This document shows, one piece after another, positions 29,603-38,469 of a stretch of 64,000 nucleotides of DNA. The notes below the pieces were generated by a model that had not been told where the DNA came from, ran no database searches, and saw only the letters and a list, made by a program, of their open reading frames with translations. The stretch spans positions 124,001-188,000 of the forward strand of contig NZ_AKWZ02000001.1 in NCBI RefSeq assembly GCF_000306235.2. Reading direction: 5' to 3'. The DNA is from Leptospira fainei serovar Hurstbridge str. BUT 6 (GTDB lineage Bacteria; Spirochaetota; Leptospiria; Leptospirales; Leptospiraceae). Both the position numbers and the translations under genes were made by a program. Position 1 is the stretch's first letter. Every line of letters starts with the position of its first letter.

Positions 29603-30907
29603 TTATCGAGGTCCATAAGCTCCCAATAATTTCAACAAAGATCTAGTTGCTTGTGCCGCCGTCTGGAAATCCTTTCCCGATTCCTTAACGAGTTCGTTTC
29701 CTTTTTCAGGATTGATATCGCGGATAAAAGCCGAAATTTCATAATGAGGATCATGTTCCAAATCGTAATTCGGATCCATCGTAATGGTTTTTCCGAATAT
29801 GGCCACTATAGTCGAATCAATATCGGGAGCATGATTAGATGCTTTTGCCCCCACTTCCTGCAATAGCTTGCCCACAGAATCAGCACCTGTAAGAAATGCA
29901 TCTCCTCCGGTTAAATACGACTTTAAATTTTCAAAAATCGGATTCTTATCCGAATAAGATTTATATAATCCATAGGCTACGAAATCTTCGTATATAAAAT
30001 GACGATTAGCGACGATCTGAGTCGTATCTTTCTTTATTTTGATCTTGTTTTCCTTCGAAGCCAATGCGTATTTTAAATAATAATAATATCCGGCCGAAGG
30101 AACCGCTTTAGAATGATACGGTTGGGCGATATCTTGAACATAATGAGCAGCCCAGGCCGCAAATCTGTATTTCCAGAAAGGATGATTTGTTTTTCCCGCA
30201 AATTCGGAAAGTCTTTGAAATAACTCTACACGATCAGGTAACATGCTGCCGTTGGTCATTTCGGGTGCGAATTTGCTAACGAAGAAATTTTCGTGCTGAA
30301 AATACATATGAAACGGAGCCTTACTACTTTCTCCTTTCGGCTTTCCGAATGGTTGCTTACCATAACCGTATTCGGCGACATTCCAGAGCTCGTGATCCAT
30401 TCCCCAATCCGGTTCGTCGACAAAAGTAGTCAGAATAGATCGTATACTTACTTTTCGCGCCTTGACGTTCTCGAACGAATACCGGTCCATTTCCCTTTTC
30501 TCAAGATACGGATATACCAAAAAGGAATTAACTAAATTATATTTGGCGGTCTCACCAGGAAGAAGTCGACGAACGGAATAAAATTTATGAGCGGGTCGTA
30601 GTCTGGACGCACGTAAGAATTCGGCCAAAGGCGACTTACGGGCAACGTCTACTTTGAATTCATAACTTATAAATCGCTCGGAACCGCGATTTTTTAACCA
30701 GATAAAGTAATCATCGAAAACGCCCTTCAGCCCATTTGCCTCGGTTGCAACAAACGTCTCTAGTTCTTCAACAGGAACTTCTTCATTCGCGTAAGAAGCT
30801 GTTCTATGTTCTAGAACACGGTCCATGATTAAATAATGAGATCCCCAAGGAAAAATAGGGAAAGATAAGAACATGATTAGAATAGAAAGAGATTTCACAC
30901 CGTACAT
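29603..30907 (-). CDS. Exported zinc phospholipase C/S1-P1 nuclease-like protein
   Basis: The start is ATG 30907, with GGAAG upstream; a GTG six codons earlier is less likely. A signal peptide (SLSILIMFLSFPIFPWG) precedes mature WGSHYLIMDRVL, whose N-terminal Trp and early His recall zinc phospholipase C and S1/P1 nucleases, where Trp1 binds zinc. The core motif AAHYVQDIAQPYHSKAV matches their H-x3-D-x2-QP-x-H pattern, and later ANRHFIYEDF and SNHAPDID supply further His/Asp. Substrate (phospholipid or nucleic acid) cannot be told. It is convergent with the polymerase gene. Confidence 0.7.
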   Translation of the reverse strand: MYGVKSLSILIMFLSFPIFPWGSHYLIMDRVLEHRTASYANEEVPVEELETFVATEANGLKGVFDDYFIWLKNRGSERFISYEFKVDVARKSPLAEFLRASRLRPAHKFYSVRRLLPGETAKYNLVNSFLVYPYLEKREMDRYSFENVKARKVSIRSILTTFVDEPDWGMDHELWNVAEYGYGKQPFGKPKGESSKAPFHMYFQHENFFVSKFAPEMTNGSMLPDRVELFQRLSEFAGKTNHPFWKYRFAAWAAHYVQDIAQPYHSKAVPSAGYYYYLKYALASKENKIKIKKDTTQIVANRHFIYEDFVAYGLYKSYSDKNPIFENLKSYLTGGDAFLTGADSVGKLLQEVGAKASNHAPDIDSTIVAIFGKTITMDPNYDLEHDPHYEISAFIRDINPEKGNELVKESGKDFQTAAQATRSLLKLLGAYGPR

Positions 30908-31196
30908 CCATCTAAACTTCCACACGTTATTTATTCTGCAAGTCAGTTTATTGGAATATCAAAGTGAAACAGTCTTAATAAATTCCTGAAATCTAAAGAA
31001 AAGTCAAAAAAGAATTAAGAAAAAATCACCTACTCGTTCAAGGGAGTCCGATTAACTTGGATCAATCCAGTTTCGATTCCGAACTTTCACACGTAACGCT
31101 TTCTTTGATATCGATGATCGGATTTTTTTCCGACTCAAATCGGAATTTAAAGAGTGCCCGCTCTTCGAATAAATCGTATTATTAATTCTGATGCGA

Positions 31197-32129
31197 TTAC
31201 GGATTGTCTTTCTTACTTTTTTTCTTTGATTTCTGCGAAGACTTAGAATTCTCAGACGACTCACTCTTATCGCCTTCGGGATTTTGATTTCCGTCGGCTT
31301 CAAATAACTTAAGATAATTGTAATTGAATGTCACAAGACGCAAAGGCGCATCCCAATTTAGATCCCCGTCTTTTGCCCGCATACGCAACTGTTCGGCTTT
31401 TTCGATCCAATTCTTCGCATCTTCAAACTTATTTACGGAGAGAAAATACTGAGCCATCGTAACATGTCCCACAAAGAAGCGATACGGATCCTTTTCTTCC
31501 TTTAAGTGTTCCGTAAGAAGCGGAAGAATATTCTGGTCATTCTCCAATTTCTCGTCGAAAAGATAAGCGTCGGCTCTTTGATTACGATCCAATTTCTCAT
31601 CTTTTTTCTTATCTTCGAAATCATTCAATTGAACCAGTTTTCCGGTAGGTGTAAGGACGAAAATTCGTCCGAAGGATTCGTCCAGCTGTTCGGAAGTCTC
31701 CGCCAACTTACCCCCCTGCATAAGGTTCGTCATAAAGAGAATGGCTTTTTCGGAAGGTTTTTCCTTATTCGAAACAAGTCGGATAGCCACGTTCAGCGAT
31801 TTACCGGCGATATAATTCTTATATATGAGAACTTGAGGATTGTCCTCGGTTAAATTATGTAATACGGCGGAGATAATTTTGAACTTATAATTATCTTCGA
31901 TTCTCCTATCCAAATCCGTAATATAAAACAGATCCCGATATAGGTAATCGGAAAGAAAAAAAGCGGTCTTATTGAAAGCCTCGGTCTTTTTATTGGGATC
32001 GAAACTATAAACAAATCCGCTCCCGTCGGGCACCATCGAATTCAAATTATCCCAAAGGGTTTGGGCCGAAATCGGTGCAATGGTCGAAAATGCGAGTAAA
32101 GTGAAAAGGAGCCGACGCAATAGTCCCAT
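31197..32129 (-). CDS. Exported protein of unknown function
   Basis: 310 residues with a signal peptide (RRLLFTLLAFSTIAPISA-Q) and no family that I recognise. The middle contains charged helices; around 225-265 the sequence (FFVGHVTMAQYFLSVNKFEDAKNWIEKAEQL) looks like one TPR-type helix pair. The C-terminus is a Ser/Lys-rich tail (KSSQKSKKKSKKDNP), perhaps wall- or membrane-associated. It stands alone with 270 bases to its neighbour on one side. Confidence 0.7.
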   Translation of the reverse strand: MGLLRRLLFTLLAFSTIAPISAQTLWDNLNSMVPDGSGFVYSFDPNKKTEAFNKTAFFLSDYLYRDLFYITDLDRRIEDNYKFKIISAVLHNLTEDNPQVLIYKNYIAGKSLNVAIRLVSNKEKPSEKAILFMTNLMQGGKLAETSEQLDESFGRIFVLTPTGKLVQLNDFEDKKKDEKLDRNQRADAYLFDEKLENDQNILPLLTEHLKEEKDPYRFFVGHVTMAQYFLSVNKFEDAKNWIEKAEQLRMRAKDGDLNWDAPLRLVTFNYNYLKLFEADGNQNPEGDKSESSENSKSSQKSKKKSKKDNP

Positions 32130-32256
32130 AATTAAATTTTTAATATCATTCGTAAATTTGCAAGATCAATATGCCGGAGTGATCGGGACCCAGAAGACCG
32201 GCGTTTCTGATGGCGGAAATTTTTGGATCTTTCCAAACAAATTTCTTAGTCCCAAT

Positions 32257-33078
32257 TTACTTAAGGGTGCGCAGCGATTCCACGATATCCGCATTAATGC
32301 GAGGTATCATTCCTTCAAAAACGATTGGGTGATTCGCTCGAATCGTCGGGCTAAACATTCCTAAGCAACTTAAATTTCCGATTTTACATTCCGGCGGATT
32401 AGGCCTTGCCCAAAGAGCTCTGAGGACGGAATAATCATTATTATAATGCAGTTCCTTCAGCCGATTCAAATTTGCGTCATAGATAAGAACGATAGTGGAA
32501 GCTTCGAACGTTTCGTAAGACGGAAGGATTCCTAAACTCGCAATGCTCGCCAGTTCGGATATCAATGTAACAAAATTCCAAAATATTCGGGATGAATTTT
32601 CCAAGGGCGGCGTATGAATTCCTACAATATAATAATCGAAAGGAAGATTTTTTAAGGTATACGTATAAGATTGATTCTCCTTTTTGATATCTAAAAATTT
32701 TTCCAATTCTCGGATCCCTGAAGGCCCGGTTTCGGATAGGTAAGCTTTCATAAACGACTGAACTCTTTCTGTCGGAATATCCGCACGAGTACCTGTAGAT
32801 TTGAGGTCAATGTTCGACGGAAAATTACCGATCGAAGGGCTCTTTAAAGTTCTGGAATCTGGCTCGGTTAATGCTTCAAAAGCGACCGTGCCATCCTTGT
32901 TCTTGATCGTCGAGGCCCGAAACGTATGAAAGCCTATATATGCAATTCTCAAACTGCGGGCTACTTTCGGAATTTCCGGCGTTCCTTGAGGCAACTTTGT
33001 GTAATAACGGGAGGCACAGGCACAAATACTTACGTAGATTAAAAAAGTAAGCAGGACCGTTCTTGGCATAAATTTCAT
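32257..33078 (-). CDS. Lipoprotein, paralogue A of a tandem pair
   Basis: 273 residues; the signal peptide ends in a loose lipobox (VSICAC). It is clearly related to the next upstream gene. Shared blocks are R-x-DIP-x-E-x-V/K (RADIPTERVQSF), DYYIVGI, the membrane-like IASLGILPS, VLIYDANLNRL and RALWARPNPPEC. The last part has paired Cys. Function is unknown. It is probably anchored to the inner or outer membrane and may be surface exposed, since leptospiral lipoproteins often are. Tandem duplication is inferred from the shared blocks. Confidence 0.8.
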   Translation of the reverse strand: MKFMPRTVLLTFLIYVSICACASRYYTKLPQGTPEIPKVARSLRIAYIGFHTFRASTIKNKDGTVAFEALTEPDSRTLKSPSIGNFPSNIDLKSTGTRADIPTERVQSFMKAYLSETGPSGIRELEKFLDIKKENQSYTYTLKNLPFDYYIVGIHTPPLENSSRIFWNFVTLISELASIASLGILPSYETFEASTIVLIYDANLNRLKELHYNNDYSVLRALWARPNPPECKIGNLSCLGMFSPTIRANHPIVFEGMIPRINADIVESLRTLK

Positions 33079-33223
33079 TTCCGATGAATAGAATTTAAAA
33101 TGAAATTCAAAAACAAATCTACCAAAAAATCGTTCTTCAATTTTGCGAAAATCGGCGTATCGATACGGCGATTTTCTTTCTAAGCTGTTCTAAATCGCTC
33201 ACATCATTATTTTTCAACAACAT

Positions 33224-34012
33224 TCACTTTGAATTTAAAAACTGCACCAAATCCGATTCAAGCTCCGGTAATACTGGCTTGAAAGCAAAAGCCGGCACCG
33301 AGTCGAATTGCTGAAAATCGCATCCGCTTCCGGCTTGACATCCTTTGGGATTCGGACTCGCCCAAACCGCTCGATAAACGAAATAGGATGAATCATATTC
33401 TTTTGACCAGACTTGATTCAAATTTTTGTCATAAACTAAAACTTTAGTGGTCGCGTCCGACCATAAGAGAGATGGAATTAACCCGACTGTTACCATGGAA
33501 AATAAGTGGGTGAGAACATGTATGAAAGTTAAACCTATATTCGATTCCTGGAAAGCAGGGCTAAGAATTCCCAAAACATAATAATCCGCCCCTAAATCCT
33601 TTAATTGAATCGTGGATTCTTTTGCATTCGGATCCTCTTTAGATACTTGGACGACGGACATGACCTCTTCTATACCCGATTTCTTGACGGCATTGATATA
33701 CGTTTCAGCAAAGGCTTTTACTTTTTCCGGGGGAATATCTTTTCTGATTCCTTTTACTTTAAAATTCTCGGCGGGCTTTCCAATTTTCTCCGAAAGTTGA
33801 ATTCGTTGTGAACGATTCACGGTCGCAGTATAGGTCCTACCGGCAGATGTGACTTTATAAGGTAAAAAACCGACAAAGACAACGGACAGGTTTTTTTTCA
33901 ATGTTATAGGAGGGATATCCGCTTTTGCCTCTTTAAGAATATAATGAGAATTGCACGAAAAAAGAAGAAGGGCGAGCAGAATGCGCGTGGAATTTTTTAT
34001 ACTGAGTTTCAT
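33224..34012 (-). CDS. Lipoprotein, paralogue B of a tandem pair
   Basis: ATG 34012 is preferred over the GTG one codon upstream. 262 residues, lipobox ALLLFSC. It shares with its neighbour the blocks RKDIPPEKVKAF, DYYVLGI, VTVGLIPS, VLVYDKNLNQV and RAVWASPNPKGC, so the two arose by duplication. The mature N-terminus is SHYILKEAKADIPP. The two genes are separated by about 145 bases that include AT-rich sequence, so each may have its own promoter. Function is unknown. Confidence 0.8.
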   Translation of the reverse strand: MKLSIKNSTRILLALLLFSCNSHYILKEAKADIPPITLKKNLSVVFVGFLPYKVTSAGRTYTATVNRSQRIQLSEKIGKPAENFKVKGIRKDIPPEKVKAFAETYINAVKKSGIEEVMSVVQVSKEDPNAKESTIQLKDLGADYYVLGILSPAFQESNIGLTFIHVLTHLFSMVTVGLIPSLLWSDATTKVLVYDKNLNQVWSKEYDSSYFVYRAVWASPNPKGCQAGSGCDFQQFDSVPAFAFKPVLPELESDLVQFLNSK

Positions 34013-34090
34013 CACTTTATCTAACCCTTTACTTCGGAGATAAAGACAAGAAAAAGAGAAATTCGGACAAATTATAAAAGCCGATTAAAA

Positions 34091-34125
34091 TAAAAAAGCC
34101 GCCGAACAATTCGTTCAGCGGCTTT
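34091..34125 (-). terminator. Rho-independent terminator of the alternative complex III operon
   Basis: AAAGCCGC and GCGGCTTT form an 8-bp stem, extended inward by GAAC/GTTC. On the minus strand the hairpin is followed by a T-rich tract (TTTTTTATTTT), the standard terminator form. It lies about 70 bases after the SH3-lipoprotein stop. Confidence 0.85.
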
Positions 34126-34193
34126 CGTTAACCGACTACTTGCGATCGCAGAAAAATAGTCCTGCTGAATCCCAGCCGACTAAATCTAATATA

Positions 34194-34676
34194 TTAGTTT
34201 TTCTTTTCCTTCAATTCCGGAGCTAATTCCGCTAAAGGAATTTTTTCCTTCGGCAGATTTTTATAAACTTCGAATTCATATCCCTTTGAATAATGATCCA
34301 AATCGGTCGGTTCGTAGAAATATTTATAATCCTTACGATAACCCCATGCAAAAACGGAATTTTCCGGATTTTGGTTTACGACCAAACATGTCGGACTCAC
34401 CCAACCTTCCGTCTTTTCGGTTTTTATTCGAACCAATGATCTTGGATGAATGGCATGATTTCTGTAATCATAAACTCTGACTACGGTCCCGACGGCTAAT
34501 TTTCCGACAACTACCGGATTTTCCTTTTCGTCGGAAAGAATGCCGACCGCCGGTTCCAATCCTTTTTCTAAAGTCGGGCAATTTACATTACCGACAATCT
34601 GTGCCGAGCTGGAACATGCAACCAACACGAGGGTCAACGTTCCAAGGATCGCTAAATTAGTTATTCTATTTTTCAT
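34194..34676 (-). CDS. SH3-like lipoprotein at the end of the alternative complex III operon
   Basis: A strong GAGGAAGG site before ATG 34676 fixes the start and gives 160 residues. The signal peptide ends in the lipobox LVACSS. The middle (KLAVGTVVRVYDYRNH..RIKTEKTEGWVS) follows a bacterial SH3-like fold. It starts 11 bases after actF and is followed by the terminator, so it belongs to the operon. This lipoprotein is not one of the usual six Act subunits. A role in the complex or its assembly is a guess from context. Confidence 0.8.
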   Translation of the reverse strand: MKNRITNLAILGTLTLVLVACSSSAQIVGNVNCPTLEKGLEPAVGILSDEKENPVVVGKLAVGTVVRVYDYRNHAIHPRSLVRIKTEKTEGWVSPTCLVVNQNPENSVFAWGYRKDYKYFYEPTDLDHYSKGYEFEVYKNLPKEKIPLAELAPELKEKKN

Positions 34677-34687
34677 GGATCCTTCCT

Positions 34688-35911
34688 CTATTGGTGATGA
34701 TGGAGGCAATCTTCCAGCCTCGGATCGCCGACCGGAATCAGCGGAGCTTTTTCCAAACGTTTTAGAAGAACCAGTCCGAACAGACCGATCATTCCGACTA
34801 CGGAACCTAAACTTGCTATATAACCTCCGAGCGAGAAGTCCACGAAGTTTGCCGGATAGACTAACCAGAAAATTTCCGTCGCTTGGGTAAAAAGAATCCA
34901 AACCGCGACTTTCACTAAGAAGTTTATATCTCGTTTATTGGGGCGGTTTAATAGAAGTAGGAAAGGAACCGCAAACTTGATCGCCGGAATTGCCAACGTA
35001 AGATATTCCCAACCGCCGGTTAAGCGTTGTTCAAAGAAGAAAGTTTCTTCAGGAATATTCGCGTACCAGATCAGCATGAATTGAGAGAATCCTACGTAAG
35101 CCCAAAACACGGTAAAGCCGAGCATGAACTTACCTAAGTCATGAATATGATTTTCATTCACGAGATTTCCCAGATATCCCTTCTTCTTTAGGAAATAGGC
35201 CACTACGACGAAGGATGAAAGTCCGGCTTGGTAGGCGGCTGCAAAGCAATAAACTCCGAACATAGTGGAGAACCAATGCGGAGTGAGAGACATGATCACT
35301 TCGAAAGAGACGAGCGAGAAAGATAAAGCGAAGAAAACGATAAATCCGCCGGATAACTTCGCATTGAATTGAGTATGCTTTACTTCTTTATCCTTATCTT
35401 GTGCGATAGATCTCGTATAGAATAGATAGCCGAATGCGGACCATACTACGCTTAAGAAAATGAGAATTCCCGTGAAGAATCCCATGTTCAGTAACGGTTT
35501 TTTATGTTGAAGAAGATGATCGTGCGCGACGGCTTCCTCATGGGTCCATTCGTATAGATCGTGAGCGCCTAAGGTTAGGATGACCAATAATACGCCCGCG
35601 ACCGGAAGAAACATACCGTATCCCTCCGAGATCCTCCGCAAAGTTACGGGCCAATGTGCTCCCGTGATATGACCAAGCGCAGTAAAAAAGATTCCGGCTA
35701 TCGAAATACCGAGAATGAAAAAGGTTCCAACCAGATAAGCAGACCAAGCCGGATTGGAATGTCCGCCGTCATGACGTAGATTTTCGTGACCGAAGCCGAA
35801 GGCCGCAATCGCGAGACTAACGAGACCGACAATAATCATTCCGATCAGTGCCGTCCTGGTTTTGGAATCCAGCTTATAGTTGATGAGGTTTTGTTCTACC
35901 TTAACGTCCAT
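34688..35911 (-). CDS. actF: Alternative complex III, quinone-binding membrane subunit ActF
   Basis: 407 residues with about ten membrane helices, matching the NrfD/ActF family of quinol:cytochrome c oxidoreductases. The sequence FFTALGHITGAHWPVTLRRISE is typical of the family, as are the repeated helix-loop arrangements. In ACIII it pairs with ActC in the membrane and helps hold quinol. It overlaps actE by one base and ends 11 bases before the SH3 lipoprotein. Confidence 0.88.
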   Translation of the reverse strand: MDVKVEQNLINYKLDSKTRTALIGMIIVGLVSLAIAAFGFGHENLRHDGGHSNPAWSAYLVGTFFILGISIAGIFFTALGHITGAHWPVTLRRISEGYGMFLPVAGVLLVILTLGAHDLYEWTHEEAVAHDHLLQHKKPLLNMGFFTGILIFLSVVWSAFGYLFYTRSIAQDKDKEVKHTQFNAKLSGGFIVFFALSFSLVSFEVIMSLTPHWFSTMFGVYCFAAAYQAGLSSFVVVAYFLKKKGYLGNLVNENHIHDLGKFMLGFTVFWAYVGFSQFMLIWYANIPEETFFFEQRLTGGWEYLTLAIPAIKFAVPFLLLLNRPNKRDINFLVKVAVWILFTQATEIFWLVYPANFVDFSLGGYIASLGSVVGMIGLFGLVLLKRLEKAPLIPVGDPRLEDCLHHHQ

Positions 35912-36513
35912 TATTTCTTAGCCGTTTCCTTGTTGGTCTTATTGTCGTGATCCTGAAGCTTCCGGATATAGAGGACGATCTTCCAACGATCTACGGGATC
36001 AATCTGTGAAGCGTAACTGTTCATGCGCCCCTTCCCTTCGGTGATCGCGTGATAAATCTGTCCGTCCGAATATGCTTTTGCACTTGCGGATATTAGAGCC
36101 GCCATAGGACTTCCGTCACTCTGTCCGGCATTCAATTTCGGAGCCGGTCCCACTACGAAACCGTTTCCGGCGCCACGGACTCCGTGACAAGGACTGCAAT
36201 AAGTTTGATATTTATCTTCACCGCGTTTAAGATTTGCGAAATCCGCTTTGAAAGGATTTGCAAGACCTTTATTAGGAATTACTGAAATATCCAGACCTTT
36301 ATATTCGTAAGGAAAGTAACCGACTGGTACGGCGCCCTTAGGAGGAAGACGAACCGCAGAATTGTTCGCAAAGAACGGTTCGGCTTCCTGTGCTTCCCTT
36401 GCGATCGAATCGGCCATATCCGGCATGTATTCTAGAGGAGGAGTCTTTGATTCGCAGTTCCATAATAAGAGCGCTGAGAATGAAAGAATGGAAAACTTTT
36501 TCAGGGAAATCAT
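35911..36513 (-). CDS. actE: Alternative complex III, monoheme cytochrome c subunit ActE
   Basis: 200 residues; the signal peptide has the lipobox LLLWNC, so the protein is likely a lipid-anchored periplasmic cytochrome. One CxxCH heme site, YCSPCHGVRGAGNG, is followed by the distal Met region (GKGRMNSYA), typical of monoheme c. It is probably the electron exit to soluble cytochrome c. The spacing to actD is 10 bases. Confidence 0.88.
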   Translation of the reverse strand: MISLKKFSILSFSALLLWNCESKTPPLEYMPDMADSIAREAQEAEPFFANNSAVRLPPKGAVPVGYFPYEYKGLDISVIPNKGLANPFKADFANLKRGEDKYQTYCSPCHGVRGAGNGFVVGPAPKLNAGQSDGSPMAALISASAKAYSDGQIYHAITEGKGRMNSYASQIDPVDRWKIVLYIRKLQDHDNKTNKETAKK

Positions 36514-36523
36514 TTCGTTTCTC

Positions 36524-37075
36524 CTATTTCACCGTCTCGACGTATTTAGCGCCCAGACTTTTAATGAACTCGGTGACGGAACTTTCCGAATAGTTTGCTG
36601 AGTTGGACGGAATCCAAAGAGCAAACTTATCGTTAGTAATGTCCGGATGTAAGACTTTCCGATTTAACTTCGGCAACTTAGCAAGAATGAAGAGCGCTAC
36701 AGCCGTGGAAACCCCCGCCATGAAAACGGTGAATTCGAAAGTGATCGGAATGTATGCAAACCAAGCGTTCAAATTTTTGCCGGAGATGTTCAGAGACCAA
36801 TCATACTTATGAGTTAGGTATTGCATTCCGAACCCTACAACGCAACCGAAGAGCCCCATAAAGAAAGTTACCCAAGGTAATCCTGAACGAGCAAGGCCCA
36901 TGGCATCGTCGAGTCCGTGAACCGGATACGGAGTCAAACAATCGAATCCGGTGTAACCTTTATCTTTCGTCTTTTTCGCAGCCTCGATAATTTGGGCAGG
37001 AGTATCAAATAATCCGAATACTCCCGATTCCGTCTCTTGGAAAGAATGGAATTGTTCTTTAAATGGTTTATACAT
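36524..37075 (-). CDS. actD: Alternative complex III, subunit ActD (DUF3341)
   Basis: 183 residues with two membrane helices (about 80-100 and 115-140). The N-terminal part carries SGVFGLFDTPAQIIEAAKKTKDKGYTGFDCLTPYPVHGLDDAM, the distinguishing DUF3341 pattern. ActD anchors and completes the membrane part of ACIII. It overlaps actC by one base. Confidence 0.9.
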   Translation of the reverse strand: MYKPFKEQFHSFQETESGVFGLFDTPAQIIEAAKKTKDKGYTGFDCLTPYPVHGLDDAMGLARSGLPWVTFFMGLFGCVVGFGMQYLTHKYDWSLNISGKNLNAWFAYIPITFEFTVFMAGVSTAVALFILAKLPKLNRKVLHPDITNDKFALWIPSNSANYSESSVTEFIKSLGAKYVETVK

Positions 37076-38448
37076 TAGTGATGACCCCCGTCTTTATGAG
37101 GCATAACCGTTTTTATTTCCGCTACTGCAATCACCGGAAGTAATCTACAGAAAAGAAGGAAGAGAGTGAAGAAGATACCGAACGTTCCGAGGAGCATCAT
37201 GAAATCGTAAACCGTCGGAATATAAACGTCCCAGCTCGAAGGTAAAAAGTCCCTGTGAAGAGTCATTACGATGACGAAACGCTCGAACCACATTCCGATA
37301 TTTACTATAATCGAAATGATGAACATAACAGGAATGCTGGTCCGTAATTTCTTCCACCAGAAGACCTGCGGAGCAAAAACGTTACAGCTAAACATAATGA
37401 AATAAGCCCATCCGTACGGTCCGAACGCTCGGTTTACGAAGGCAAATCCTTCGTATTCGTTACCGGAATACCAGGCCATGAAAAACTCAGTTGAGTAGGC
37501 TAATCCTACGATCAAACCGGTTACCATAATCACCTTGTTCATGTTTTCCAGGTGTTTCATAGTGATATAGTCTTTGAGATTAAAGACTTCTCTCGCGATG
37601 ACCATCAAAGTCACCACCATGGCAAAACCGGAGAAAATGGCTCCTGCAACGAAGTATGGGGGGAAAATGGTCGTATGCCAGCCTGGAAGTATCGATACTG
37701 CGAAGTCGAAGGACACGATCGTGTGCACAGAAAGAACGAGCGGAGTGGACAATGCGGCGAGAATCATCGCAACCGTTTCCAAGTGCGACCAAGCTTTATT
37801 GGAACCAACCCATCCGAAGGAGAGAATATCGTATACCATTCTACGAACTTTGCCGGTGGCTCTGTCGCGAACAGATGCGATATCCGGAATAAGTCCGATA
37901 TACCAGAATACTAACGAAATCGTTAAGTAGGTCGAAACTGCAAATGTATCCCAAATCAAGGGGGATCTGAAGTTAACCCAAAGAGGTCCGCGTTCGTTCG
38001 GATACGGAAACAACCAATAACCCATCCACGGACGTCCGATGTGGATGATTAACGTCGATGCCGCCGTTAATACTGCAAAGATCGTCATAGCTTCGGCAGC
38101 CCGGTTAATACCGGTTCTCCATTCTTGGCGGAATAGATATAGAACAGCAGAAATCAGTGTCCCTGCGTGACCGATACCGATCCAGAATACGAAGTTGACG
38201 ATAAAGAATCCCCATCCAACAGGATTATTGATCCCCAGGATATAAAGACCTTCATATACAAGGTATCCAATGATACCCAAATCGATTACGGTAATCGTTA
38301 AAGCCAAAAGAAAGGCTTTCCACCATAGGGAAGTAGGAAAGGCTTCGACCGGCTTGAGGATATCCTCCGTTACGTCACGAACGGATTTGCCGCCGGTGAC
38401 CAGGGGCTGGATATCCAGGGCTTCTTTGATTGCGTTAGGTATAGACAT
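37075..38448 (-). CDS. actC: Alternative complex III, NrfD-like membrane subunit ActC
   Basis: 457 residues with about ten membrane helices, related to polysulfide reductase NrfD. Family blocks are [33 protein letters not shown], the quinol-site region, and [27 protein letters not shown]. ActC is one of the two quinol-binding proton-path subunits. It lies 21 bases after actB and one base overlaps actD. Confidence 0.93.
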   Translation of the reverse strand: MSIPNAIKEALDIQPLVTGGKSVRDVTEDILKPVEAFPTSLWWKAFLLALTITVIDLGIIGYLVYEGLYILGINNPVGWGFFIVNFVFWIGIGHAGTLISAVLYLFRQEWRTGINRAAEAMTIFAVLTAASTLIIHIGRPWMGYWLFPYPNERGPLWVNFRSPLIWDTFAVSTYLTISLVFWYIGLIPDIASVRDRATGKVRRMVYDILSFGWVGSNKAWSHLETVAMILAALSTPLVLSVHTIVSFDFAVSILPGWHTTIFPPYFVAGAIFSGFAMVVTLMVIAREVFNLKDYITMKHLENMNKVIMVTGLIVGLAYSTEFFMAWYSGNEYEGFAFVNRAFGPYGWAYFIMFSCNVFAPQVFWWKKLRTSIPVMFIISIIVNIGMWFERFVIVMTLHRDFLPSSWDVYIPTVYDFMMLLGTFGIFFTLFLLFCRLLPVIAVAEIKTVMPHKDGGHH

Positions 38449-38469
38449 AGCGCTTCGTTTTACTCCGGA

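Noticed and set aside
37552..37930. Plus-strand frames opposite actC
   Set aside because: They lie inside a clear membrane-protein gene on the minus strand and have no protein-like pattern.
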